Below are positions 16,722-25,498 of a stretch of 64,000 nucleotides of DNA, piece after piece. Both the position numbers and the translations under genes were made by a program. The notes below the pieces were generated by a model. It had not been told where the DNA came from, ran no database searches, and was given only the letters and a program-made list of their open reading frames with translations. Location: contig JAFGSJ010000008.1 of NCBI GenBank assembly GCA_016934675.1, forward strand, positions 1 through 64,000, written 5' to 3'. How positions within the stretch are numbered: the stretch's first letter is position 1; every line of letters begins with the position of its first letter. This DNA comes from a bacterium (GTDB lineage Bacteria; CSSED10-310; JAFGSJ01).

Positions 16722-18191
16722 CTATTCGTAGACCTGCCCTTCGCTATCGGTCTTGATCAAGCAAATCTTTTCACCTAAATGTCCGGTAAAAATGTATCCA
16801 CCGTCGTAAGTTTGCTCGACAGAATAGCCTTGATCATTTGAATAATCAAAACCTTCACCATACTCTCTGGTCCAGAGTACACTCCCATTGCTATCCGTCT
16901 TGACCAAAAGGATACTGTCATATGTTTCGATAATATATCCTTTCCATCCAACAATAATGTATCCTCCATCGATGGTCTGGTGTACTGATTGACCATGATC
17001 AGTTCTATAGCCCCCAATTGATGTGGACCAGAGTTCATTCCCCGTGCTGTCCGTCTTGAGCAATAAAAAATCTTCATCGTTGCATCCGGTAACAATGTAC
17101 CCACCGTCGTTGGTCTGCTCTGCGTAATATCCAACAGCATAATTATTGCCCCTAAACGTCTTAGACCAGATTTCATTTCCATTTTTGTCTGTCTTGATCA
17201 AGTAGACCCTATATTCAGCAATACCATAAGAGCGAGTCTCTCCAGCAATGATAAACCCACCATCAACGGTCTGTTGAACGGAATATCCCTCATCAAAACC
17301 TGAACCACCAAATGTCTTGGACCAGAGTTGATTCCCGTTGCCATCCGTCTTGATCAAGTAGACATCGGTATTTCCGGCACCATAAGATCTGGTGGATCCT
17401 GCAATGATATATCCGCCATCACTCGTTTGCTCGAGGGAATATCCAAAATCCCAAGCAGAACCACCAAATGTCTTGGACCAGCGTATATTTCCGTTGCTGT
17501 CTGTTTTGATTAAATAGACATCAAAAAAACCGGCTCCGTAAGAATCTGTCGCCCCTGCAATGGCAAAGCCCCCATCACTGGCCTGTATGACGGAACGTCC
17601 ATAATCCAAACCTGAACCACCAAATGTTCTTGACCATATTAAATTCCCGATATAATCCGTTTTGACCAGGCAAATGTCGCATTCTTCACTAAAATAGTCT
17701 TTGGATCCAGCAATAACATATCCCCCATCACTGGTCTGATCGAGGGAAAAGCCATAATCCAAATCACCGATCTCGTATGTTCTGATAAAGGTAATCATGT
17801 AGACCCCTTCCACGTGGGTAGTCTCATTAGCTTGGACAGAGGCTATGATATCATCAGGTGTGGGATAGCCCGCGATCTCACCGAAGGATATGGTGTATGA
17901 ACCGACCGCTACTTTTCCCTGCCATACTCCGCAACCCTGCCATTCACCGTCCACATAAATGTCACCCGCTACGGGGGTCGTCCAGATGTTCAGGGTCCCC
18001 CACGCATCTTCGCTATAGGGCGTCGGAGTCACAGTGGGCGTCACGGTCGGTGTGGGTGTCTCCTCGATGGGGGTCATGGTTGGTGTCGGCGTGACATCAT
18101 CGTCATCATCTCCGATGCATCCGAAGATTTGGATAAAACCGAAAAGAACGATTATGAAAGTGATGCTGATGACGGCTACGTACTTGTTCAT
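16722..18191 (-). CDS. Secreted lipoprotein with PEGA-like domain and tandem propeller-like repeats
   Basis: From ATG 18191 (AAAGGAG upstream) the protein has 489 residues. The N-terminus is a lipoprotein signal with a hydrophobic core and a lipobox-like IFGC, followed by acidic residues (GDDDDD). A Thr/Pro linker (TPTPT repeats) and a PEGA-like region (GTLNIWTTPVAGDIYVDGEWQG) precede seven or so repeats of about 50 residues with the pattern DGGY(I/V)IAG...D(V/I)YLIKTD..GN..WSKTFGG. Such repeats probably fold as a beta-propeller and are common in exported proteins of environmental bacteria. Ligand unknown. The repeats are nearly identical at some positions, suggesting recent duplication. Confidence 0.8.
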   Translation of the reverse strand: MNKYVAVISITFIIVLFGFIQIFGCIGDDDDDVTPTPTMTPIEETPTPTVTPTVTPTPYSEDAWGTLNIWTTPVAGDIYVDGEWQGCGVWQGKVAVGSYTISFGEIAGYPTPDDIIASVQANETTHVEGVYMITFIRTYEIGDLDYGFSLDQTSDGGYVIAGSKDYFSEECDICLVKTDYIGNLIWSRTFGGSGLDYGRSVIQASDGGFAIAGATDSYGAGFFDVYLIKTDSNGNIRWSKTFGGSAWDFGYSLEQTSDGGYIIAGSTRSYGAGNTDVYLIKTDGNGNQLWSKTFGGSGFDEGYSVQQTVDGGFIIAGETRSYGIAEYRVYLIKTDKNGNEIWSKTFRGNNYAVGYYAEQTNDGGYIVTGCNDEDFLLLKTDSTGNELWSTSIGGYRTDHGQSVHQTIDGGYIIVGWKGYIIETYDSILLVKTDSNGSVLWTREYGEGFDYSNDQGYSVEQTYDGGYIFTGHLGEKICLIKTDSEGQVYE

Positions 18192-18574
18192 TGCCTGCTC
18201 CTTTCTCTGCATTTAATTGTTCAGAATAGTGGTGTTTCATCGGTTAGAAGTTAGAATAGCAATTTTTGTGCCACTACTGGACATTCAAGTTCAGAATCGG
18301 AGTATTGGCTGGATTACAGTTGATGGTCAGGACGAGCATATGACGCTGACACGAGACCTGGCCCCGATTCCTGGATGCTCACTCGACATAGAGACCGGCA
18401 TGTTCACCTGCAGATTCGACCGATTTACCTGACAATCATATACCGGGAAAGGTGATCTTTGCCGGATAAATGTTCACAAATTGAACAGGACAATGTCCAA
18501 TTTGTGAACATTACAGGGTGGAGTTCGATACATACCATAGCTGGTACCAATCAGTATGACAAGCCGATCCTTTA
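18192..18574. other. Intergenic region containing a large inverted repeat
   Basis: Non-coding DNA of 383 bases upstream of the lipoprotein gene. The only clear structure is the 15-bp inverted repeat at 18469-18512. Short open frames here lack a convincing ribosome site or family resemblance. Confidence 0.5.
18469..18512. repeat. Perfect 15-bp inverted repeat, 14-nt loop
   Basis: AATGTTCACAAATTG (18469-18483) is exactly complementary to CAATTTGTGAACATT (18498-18512). It lies 63 nt beyond the stop of the EF-hand gene and could be its transcript end. The lack of a T run on the minus side makes a simple intrinsic terminator unlikely. A dyad operator or a mobile-element relic is also possible. 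Confidence 0.8.
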
Positions 18575-19684
18575 TCAGTATCTTCTTCGTATGTGAAGAC
18601 ACCAGAAGGTCGTTTTCAACGAGAGGACATAATGAATAATCGGAGCAGCGGGAAAATTCCGATCAATCATTCGAACCAGGAAAATATGTCTCGGTCTGCT
18701 AACCCATTCCATGCCTTTTGGTAGTTGCCGCATCACTGTGGCCAAATGTCGATGGCCCTGCTTGAAATCAAGATGCCAGAATGAACCCGTAACGGTGACG
18801 GGAATCCCGGACTGTTCATTCACGATACTGCCTCTGGAAAACAAACCGAATGAGCAGTGTCGTACGGTCGATTCATAGACCTGGCCAAGTTGTGGATTCA
18901 ACATAGAATACACAACGGTCTTGTACGGGATTAACCAGGCCCAGTATTCCCGTTTTAAACGATAGATGCGATCTCCCTTCGGCGTTTCGAGGTAGAGACT
19001 ATTACCAAGAATTGAGTGGGGGCTTCGAAAATATCCCCGCCTCCTGTATTGCCATGTATCGTAATCAGGACTGATCATCCGAAAAAAACGAGGCACGACA
19101 TGTTCTGAGTGGGCATCAGGCTTGATCCGTACCAAAAGTCTATGCTCCTGATCAAACAACATGCCACTCATGATAGTGCGCTGAACACTGACCGTTTCCA
19201 GATAATATTCCCGTGATGTAAAAAGTGCCCCGAATTTTTCCTGAAAATACAAAGCCGTCTCTTTATCACCAGCCTCAATACTACTATTTTCAATCCGTTC
19301 GCTGGTATCCTGTGAGGATGCTTCGGGTCCTTCCTGAGAAACTGACGCCCCATCATCAGGCTCTATACCTTCCTGAGCAATCCGTGCTACGGCTATGAAT
19401 GGCAACCAATGAGTGTCCTTTTCCAATCTCACGAAACGGACAGGTTCCTTGATGTGACGTTCTTCGAGCCAATTCCATGAAACAGGGCCTCGGGCCTTGC
19501 CTGACTCGACATAATACCAGCATTCTTCATCGCCGACAGACCTGGCCCGCTCCGCCCACTCAATCGTAGTCTTGACTGCCCAACGAATCTCATGATAACT
19601 GTAATATCCATCCTGATCGATGTCGAAGGTTTTTAACAACTCGACATGTTTTTCATACCATTGTGTCAGTTTACTTTCTTTCAT
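18575..19684 (-). CDS. EF-hand protein with GYF_2-like segment and possible LURP/scramblase-like C-terminus
   Basis: A 369-residue protein of unrecognised family. Visible parts: a canonical calcium-binding loop DIDQDGYYSYHE at about 21-32; a Trp/Tyr-rich segment WYYVESGKARGPVSWNWLEE (56-75) resembling GYF_2 domains; an acidic low-complexity linker; and a C-terminal beta-rich region. That region (SLYLETPKGDRIYRLKR, YESTVRHCSFGLFSRG, GSFWHLDFKQGHR) resembles LURP-one/scramblase folds, a tentative match. It has no signal peptide. AGGAG lies 5 nt before ATG. It stands alone on its strand. Confidence 0.6.
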   Translation of the reverse strand: MKESKLTQWYEKHVELLKTFDIDQDGYYSYHEIRWAVKTTIEWAERARSVGDEECWYYVESGKARGPVSWNWLEERHIKEPVRFVRLEKDTHWLPFIAVARIAQEGIEPDDGASVSQEGPEASSQDTSERIENSSIEAGDKETALYFQEKFGALFTSREYYLETVSVQRTIMSGMLFDQEHRLLVRIKPDAHSEHVVPRFFRMISPDYDTWQYRRRGYFRSPHSILGNSLYLETPKGDRIYRLKREYWAWLIPYKTVVYSMLNPQLGQVYESTVRHCSFGLFSRGSIVNEQSGIPVTVTGSFWHLDFKQGHRHLATVMRQLPKGMEWVSRPRHIFLVRMIDRNFPAAPIIHYVLSLKTTFWCLHIRRRY

Positions 19685-20047
19685 CGTGACTCCTATACAC
19701 GATTAGAGACACATATGTTTCCTTATCACCCACATTTTCTCGTTGTATTGTAGTTCTACGATCCAAGGCAGAGTAATACTCATTCGCGTGTAACCTATCA
19801 TATCTGTATCGGAATTTCAAAGCATTAGATGAAAACAAAAGATAATCATAGATATCGCAGATGACTCATATCAAGAATGGACTGTCCTCTAAAAGTATCT
19901 CTTGCGTAGAACAAGCAAGATGACTATAACAATCCCTGGAAAATGTATGGACTCATCACGGGATTGATATTCAAATGTAGCAGAAATCAGACCGAGGACC
20001 GTTTAGCCAACGGTTTTGCATAAGGGTAAAATCCGAAAGGAGGCTTC
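19685..20047. other. Divergent region between EF-hand gene and fad operon
   Basis: A 363-base region of non-coding DNA. It contains the plus-strand promoter candidate at 19902-19930 and nothing else I can support. No palindromic operator for a fatty-acid regulator was obvious. Confidence 0.45.
19902..19930 (+). promoter_or_regulatory. Candidate promoter of the fad operon
   Basis: TTGCGT (19902-19907) and TATAAC (19925-19930), 17-nt spacer, about 110 nt before the first ATG. A small dyad CTTGC/GCAAG spans 19901-19919. Confidence 0.45.
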
Positions 20048-21850
20048 ATGACAAATCAGGTAACGCCCGGAGGTGGTTTTCTCGTGGCTCCGGTCCCGCG
20101 TGGGGGGATTTTTATTCGGGAAAAGATGACTGATGAGCAACGAGAAATAGTTCAGATGGCCCGAGAGTTTATCAAGGAACAGGTCATACCGCGGGCAAAA
20201 GAAATCGAGGCGAAAACCTATGTCGAGGAAAACGGGCAGCGAGTTCCGCTTACCATTTCGATACTCCGTCAATTGGGTGATCTTGGTCTTTTAGGGGTGG
20301 ATATTCCTGAGGAATTTGATGGGATGGGCATGGACAAGGTAACATCCATGCTGATAGCCGAGAGTTCCGCCGGATGCATGTCATTGGGGGCCACGGTTGG
20401 TGCCCATAATGGTATCGGCACCCTGCCGATCGTCTACTTTGGAAACGAAGAACAGAAGCAGCGTTACCTGCCCCGATTTGCCACCGGTGAATGGATCAGT
20501 TGCTATGCTTTGACCGAGCCCGGCTCCGGTTCTGATGCTCTCAGTGGGAAAGCCACTGCAGTTCTGAATGAAGCGGGGACCCATTACCTGCTGAACGGGG
20601 AGAAACAGTTCATTACCAACGGTTCCTGGGCAGATGTGGCCATAGTATTCGCCCGGGTCGAGAATAAATATTCAGCGTTCATCGTGGACCTTGATAGTAA
20701 AGGAGTCAGTCGCGGGGCTGAAGAAAAGAAAATGGGCATCACCGGCTCTTCGACCTGTAACCTGATTTTCGAGGATGTCGCTATTCCCCGGGCCAATCTC
20801 TTGGGAAACATCGGTGATGGGCCGACCATTGCCCTGAACATGTTGAATTTGGGGCGGATGAAACTCGGTTTTGGAGCATTAGGCGTAGCCAAATATGCGA
20901 TTGATTTGACACTGGCATTCGGCAAGGAGCGGAAGCAATTCGGTCAACCGGTTATCACCTTTGGCATCCAGAAGCGGAAACTGGCTGACCTGGTTATCGG
21001 GACCTACGCCACAGATGCCCTGTCTTTCCGAGCAGTGGGTGCCATCGATCAGGAAATCGCTCAATTACCTGCCGATGGAGATTATTATACCAATATCATC
21101 AAGTTATTCCGCGCCTTTGCCCTCGAATGCGCCGCAGTCAAAATCGCCGGTTCAGAGAACCTCGAATTCGTCATGCGAAACGCAGTCCGGATGCATGGTG
21201 GTTACGGCTTTGTCGAGGAATACCGGGTCGAATCCCTTTTGCGTGATAATGTTGTGGATAATATTTACGAGGGGACCAATGATATCAATCGTTTGACCAT
21301 GTTCGATACCTTCGCCCGGAATGTCTTCGGGGCCAAAATTCCCTTTCGGGAATATCTTGAAGAAATCGCGGCATGCTTCCGCAAAGACCGGCTTGAAATT
21401 GCCCCGATGACCGGACCGCTAGCTGATGAATATGTTCGAGCCGAAGCTGTCAAACGCATGTTTGCTTTCACGCTCAATGAGGGATTGATCTACACCGGCA
21501 AAGGCGTCCGGACCGAACAGGAATTCATGGAAGCGGCTGCAGACGGAATCCTGGCAGTGTATGCTCTGGATTCCAGTCTGGCTAAAACCTGGGAAATCAT
21601 CAACATATCCGGAGAAAAGAAAGCCGCTGTGCCCAAAGCTATCAGCCAAGTCATTGTCCACGATTACGCTCGAAGAATAGCCGACTTGTGTTCTTACATT
21701 TTAAACGGGATCGTCCCTGAGGACAATCTTCCGGCTGTGCTGGACAAATTCTACACCCTCGAATATTTTACCTTCAAACCGGTAAATACCATCGCACTGC
21801 GTCGCTTCATCGCGGATGCGGTCATTGAAGCAGGAAAATATAATCTATAA
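20048..21850 (+). CDS. fadE: Long-form acyl-CoA dehydrogenase
   Basis: The first step of beta-oxidation: FAD-dependent oxidation of acyl-CoA to trans-2-enoyl-CoA. At 600 residues it matches the long FadE/VLCAD-like form rather than the 380-residue form. Motifs: substrate/FAD signature CYALTEPGSGSDA, GEKQFITNGSWAD, RKQFGQPVITFGIQKRKLAD, and MHGGYGFVEEYRVE. The catalytic glutamate lies in NIYEGTNDINR. A C-terminal helical extension of about 180 residues follows. AAAGGAGG lies 7 nt upstream of ATG. It is the first gene of a three-gene operon with the thiolase and the bifunctional hydratase/dehydrogenase. Electrons would pass to ETF, not encoded here. Confidence 0.93.
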   Translation: MTNQVTPGGGFLVAPVPRGGIFIREKMTDEQREIVQMAREFIKEQVIPRAKEIEAKTYVEENGQRVPLTISILRQLGDLGLLGVDIPEEFDGMGMDKVTSMLIAESSAGCMSLGATVGAHNGIGTLPIVYFGNEEQKQRYLPRFATGEWISCYALTEPGSGSDALSGKATAVLNEAGTHYLLNGEKQFITNGSWADVAIVFARVENKYSAFIVDLDSKGVSRGAEEKKMGITGSSTCNLIFEDVAIPRANLLGNIGDGPTIALNMLNLGRMKLGFGALGVAKYAIDLTLAFGKERKQFGQPVITFGIQKRKLADLVIGTYATDALSFRAVGAIDQEIAQLPADGDYYTNIIKLFRAFALECAAVKIAGSENLEFVMRNAVRMHGGYGFVEEYRVESLLRDNVVDNIYEGTNDINRLTMFDTFARNVFGAKIPFREYLEEIAACFRKDRLEIAPMTGPLADEYVRAEAVKRMFAFTLNEGLIYTGKGVRTEQEFMEAAADGILAVYALDSSLAKTWEIINISGEKKAAVPKAISQVIVHDYARRIADLCSYILNGIVPEDNLPAVLDKFYTLEYFTFKPVNTIALRRFIADAVIEAGKYNL

Positions 21851-21878
21851 CCAAATAAAGATAAAGGAGTGAGCCATC

Positions 21879-23027
21879 ATGGAAGTGAAAACTGTCGGGA
21901 TCGTCGATTTTGCCCGCTCACCAATCAGCAAGCAGAAGGGCGGAGCTCTCAACAAAGTGTCGCCGCTCGAATTGTGCAATCAAGTCCTGCGCAAGCTTAT
22001 GGCCAGGAACCCGAATATTCCCTTCGAACAGACCGCATTACTGGTAGTGGGTACTGCTTTTCCAGAAAGTGCCCAGGGTATGAACATTGGCCGACAGGTC
22101 GTTATCAAAGCCGGTCTACCTGAATCCGTACCCGGTCTCACTGTGAATCAGTTCTGCGCAAGCGCTCAACAATCAGCCTGGATCGTAGTCGATAATCTGG
22201 CCCTCGGGCGTGGTGATTTCGGGATTTCATGTGGGCTCGAGCATATGACCCATGTCCCCATGGGTGGTTATAATCCCTGGATGGACGAAGAACTCGTGCA
22301 GAAAGACTATTATCTGAACATGGGCTTGACGGCCGAGAAACTGGCCCGTGAACTGAATATCAGCCGGTCGGAACAGGATGAATTCGCCATGGCAAGTCAT
22401 CGTAAGGCCCTGAAAGCTTGGGCGGAAGGCCGTTTCACCGCTCGGGGCGAAGTCGTGCCGATCGATCTGCCCGATGGCACTGCCCTGCTCAAGGATGAAG
22501 CCCCCATCGAACCGAACCCTGAAAAAATCAGTGCCCTCAAACCTGTTTTCGATAAAGACGGGACCGTCACGGCCGCCTCATCTTCCCCGATTACAACGGG
22601 AGCCGGTGCCATTATCTGGATGACCGAGGAAAAAGCCAGGGAACTCGGTATTAAACTGAGGGTCACCTTTGTTTCATGCGCCACGGTCGGCGTCGACCCT
22701 ACCCGCATGGGCATGGGACCGATTCCTGCCTCGATTGAAGCCTTGAAACGGGCCAACCTGACCATAGACGAGATCGATGTGATCGAGATGAACGAGGCCT
22801 TCGCGGCCCAGTCAATTTACTGTATCAGAAAACTCGGTTGGCCACAGGAGAAAATCAATAAATATGGCGGCGCTATCGCCATAGGTCACCCTCTGGGCAT
22901 GTCCGGTCAAAGGATCATCGGCCAGGCTGTCACCACGCTCGAGGACCTCAAAGGCACCTATGCTCTGGCTACCATGTGTATTGGCGGCGGTATGGGCTCA
23001 ACCACCATATTGAAACGGGTCGAGTAG
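21879..23027 (+). CDS. fadA: Acetyl-CoA acyltransferase (thiolase)
   Basis: The last step of beta-oxidation: thiolytic cleavage of 3-ketoacyl-CoA. The 382-residue enzyme is complete. The nucleophile is C93 in VNQFCASAQQSAW. EMNEAFAAQ, the general-base H337 in GGAIAIGHPLGMSG and C367 in CIGGGMGS are all present. AAAGGAG precedes ATG, 28 nt after fadE. It pairs with the next gene as the soluble trifunctional system. Confidence 0.95.
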   Translation: MEVKTVGIVDFARSPISKQKGGALNKVSPLELCNQVLRKLMARNPNIPFEQTALLVVGTAFPESAQGMNIGRQVVIKAGLPESVPGLTVNQFCASAQQSAWIVVDNLALGRGDFGISCGLEHMTHVPMGGYNPWMDEELVQKDYYLNMGLTAEKLARELNISRSEQDEFAMASHRKALKAWAEGRFTARGEVVPIDLPDGTALLKDEAPIEPNPEKISALKPVFDKDGTVTAASSSPITTGAGAIIWMTEEKARELGIKLRVTFVSCATVGVDPTRMGMGPIPASIEALKRANLTIDEIDVIEMNEAFAAQSIYCIRKLGWPQEKINKYGGAIAIGHPLGMSGQRIIGQAVTTLEDLKGTYALATMCIGGGMGSTTILKRVE

Positions 23028-23049
23028 CCACCGCCGGGAGGTCGATATT

Positions 23050-25401
23050 ATGCCAGAAATTAAGAAAGTTGCCGTGGTCGGCGGTGGAATCATGGGCGCC
23101 GGGATTGCCGGCTTCTTTGCCAATATCGGGATACCTGCCCATGTCTTTGATCTGAAACTCGAGTTGGCCCAGGCCGCCATCGAGAAACTGACCGATGCCA
23201 AAGCGAAAATCCCTCTGCTCTATTCCCGAAAAAATGCTGGATTGATCACGCCACACGCGACCGATGAACTCGAGCTGGTCAAAGATGCCGACATGATCAT
23301 CGAGGTTGTGCCTGAAGTCATGAAAATAAAGCAGGACGTGTTTAAAAACATCGATAAATACCGAAAAACGGAGGCCATCGTGACGACCAACACCTCCGGT
23401 CTGTCCGTATCTGACATGGTCGAACACTGTTCGGATAGCCTTAAACAACACATGATCGGCACCCATTTCTTTAATCCGGTCCGCTTCATGGCCCTGGTCG
23501 AGCTTATCCCAATAGCCGAGACCAAACCGGAACTGGTCGATTTCCTCTACGACTTTTTCCTGACCTGTGGCAAACGACCGATTATCGGCAAGGATACACC
23601 AAATTTTGTCGGGAATCGGGTCGGTATTTACATGATCATGAAAACGTTTCAATTGATGCAGAAATACAATTTCACCGTCGAGCAGGTCGATGTCATCACC
23701 GGACCTCCGCTGGGTAACCCGAAAACCGCTTCCTGCCGTCTGTCTGACATGGTCGGTATCGATACCCTGGTCCATGCAGCGACGAATTCCTTCGAAAACT
23801 GTCTCAGTGATGAAGAAAACACAAGTTTCGACCCACCTGATTTTCTGAAAAGAATGATGGCTGAAAACCTGCTCGGTGATAAAACCGGACAGGGGTTTTA
23901 CCAGAAGGTCAAAAAACCGAAATTCCAGAAACTGTATCTGGACCTCAAGAGTTTCGAATACAAACCGACTGGGAAGTACGAACACGATCTTATCCGAGTG
24001 GCCAAGAGTTATGTCCGGCCCGAGGAGAGAATCAAAGCCATGGTCCTTGGCGGCGATGATCCAGTAGCCCTCTTTGCCCGGGAACTCGTTCTTGGTTCGG
24101 CCGTCTATGCCCTCAATCGTGTCGGTGAAATCGCGGATGATATCGCCACCATCGATAATGCCATGAAATGGGGGTTCGGAAAAGCACTGGGGCCAATCGA
24201 ACTTCTCGATAGCTTCGGACTGGAAAAATCAGCGGGTATGATCGCCGACCTCGGTTTGAAAATGCCCGAGCTCCTGAATGAAATCATCAATACGACCGGT
24301 TCGGTCCACGAGTATCGAACCGGGCGCTCGTTCTATTACCAGCCTGGTACACATCAGATGATCGAGGAGAAAACCGTCGCCGGTGCTCTTTTTCTGAAAC
24401 AACTCAGGGCTGAAAACCGGATCGTACGAGAAAACCTGAATACACGATTGATCGACCTGGGAGACGGGGTCCTCTGTCTCGAACTCGATGCCAAAATGGT
24501 CCCGAACATGAACCCGGTCGATGATTATGTCATTTCCATGATGGAACAAGCCCACGAAGAATGCAGCAAAGGCGGTGATTTCAAGGCCCTGGTCATCAGC
24601 AATCAGGCCGAGAATTTCTCTGCGGGGGCCCAACTTCAACTTATCCTGGACTTCAGCAAGGAAAAACGCTTCGACCTGCTCGAAGATATCGTCAATCGCT
24701 TCCAGAAAGCCAATCTGGCCAACTGGCACGCTCCCTTCCCCGTCGTCGTCGCACCGCATCACCTGACTCTCGGTGGCGGCATGGAAATTACCCTGGGCGG
24801 ACAAGCCCGGGTAGCCCTGGCCGAACTCTATGGTGGACTCGTCGAAGTCGGCGTTGGACTCCTGCCCGGTGGTGGGGGCTGTGCCATGCTGCTCGGTCAG
24901 TTCCTACGTGAAACGGCTGCCCAGAAACCGGGTCCCATGCCACCAGTCCTGAAGGCTTTCGAATTGATCGGTTTCGGCAAGGTCTCCATGTCCGCCCAGG
25001 AAGCGATCGAACTCGGCTATCTGACTGAACGCGATCATGTGGTCCTGTCACCGGACCTCCAGATCGCCAAAGCCAAACAGGTCGCCCTCGATATGCTCGA
25101 TGATTTTCGACAAAACCCGCCCTTTGACTATTATCTGCCCGGCCGGGACGGTTACCTGGTCGCCGCCTATAACATTGATGGTTTTGTCACTGCCGGTCAA
25201 ATCACCGATCACAGCGCCAAAATCGCTAAGATGCAGGTCAAAGTCCTGACCGGCGGAGATCAAGCATCCATGCTCAACCCGGTCAGTGAAGAATATATAC
25301 TCGGACTCGAACGCGAAGCATTCCTCTCGCTCTGTGGCGAACCTATGAGTCAGGAGCGCATGGCCCACATGCTCAAACACGGCAAACCGCTGATCAACTG
25401 A
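23050..25401 (+). CDS. fadN: 3-hydroxyacyl-CoA dehydrogenase / enoyl-CoA hydratase fusion
   Basis: A bifunctional beta-oxidation enzyme of 783 residues, arranged as in Bacillus FadN: NAD-binding hydroxyacyl-CoA dehydrogenase first, crotonase-like hydratase last. Evidence: VAVVGGGIMGAGIAG at the N-terminus, catalytic GTHFFNPVRFMALVEL, GKDTPNFVGNR and GQGFYQ. In the C-terminal third are the oxyanion-forming ENFSAGAQL and LGGGMEITLGGQARVAL with GLVEVGVGLLPGGGG. GGGAGG upstream of ATG; 22 nt after fadA; followed by a terminator. The set fadE-fadA-fadN is enough to shorten saturated acyl-CoA once activated. Confidence 0.94.
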   Translation: MPEIKKVAVVGGGIMGAGIAGFFANIGIPAHVFDLKLELAQAAIEKLTDAKAKIPLLYSRKNAGLITPHATDELELVKDADMIIEVVPEVMKIKQDVFKNIDKYRKTEAIVTTNTSGLSVSDMVEHCSDSLKQHMIGTHFFNPVRFMALVELIPIAETKPELVDFLYDFFLTCGKRPIIGKDTPNFVGNRVGIYMIMKTFQLMQKYNFTVEQVDVITGPPLGNPKTASCRLSDMVGIDTLVHAATNSFENCLSDEENTSFDPPDFLKRMMAENLLGDKTGQGFYQKVKKPKFQKLYLDLKSFEYKPTGKYEHDLIRVAKSYVRPEERIKAMVLGGDDPVALFARELVLGSAVYALNRVGEIADDIATIDNAMKWGFGKALGPIELLDSFGLEKSAGMIADLGLKMPELLNEIINTTGSVHEYRTGRSFYYQPGTHQMIEEKTVAGALFLKQLRAENRIVRENLNTRLIDLGDGVLCLELDAKMVPNMNPVDDYVISMMEQAHEECSKGGDFKALVISNQAENFSAGAQLQLILDFSKEKRFDLLEDIVNRFQKANLANWHAPFPVVVAPHHLTLGGGMEITLGGQARVALAELYGGLVEVGVGLLPGGGGCAMLLGQFLRETAAQKPGPMPPVLKAFELIGFGKVSMSAQEAIELGYLTERDHVVLSPDLQIAKAKQVALDMLDDFRQNPPFDYYLPGRDGYLVAAYNIDGFVTAGQITDHSAKIAKMQVKVLTGGDQASMLNPVSEEYILGLEREAFLSLCGEPMSQERMAHMLKHGKPLIN

Positions 25402-25435
25402 TACATGACACTTGTGATTTTGTGGTGATCAACAC

Positions 25436-25477
25436 AAAGCCCTCGGCCTCTAACCGGCGAGGGCTTTGTTGTCTTTT
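25436..25477 (+). terminator. Terminator after the fad operon
   Basis: AAAGCCCTCG (25436-25445) pairs with CGAGGGCTTT (25458-25467) around a 12-nt loop, then GTTGTCTTTT. The palindrome could also act for the converging membrane-protein gene on the minus strand. Confidence 0.8.
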
Positions 25478-25498
25478 ACCCACATTCTAGACATTTCC

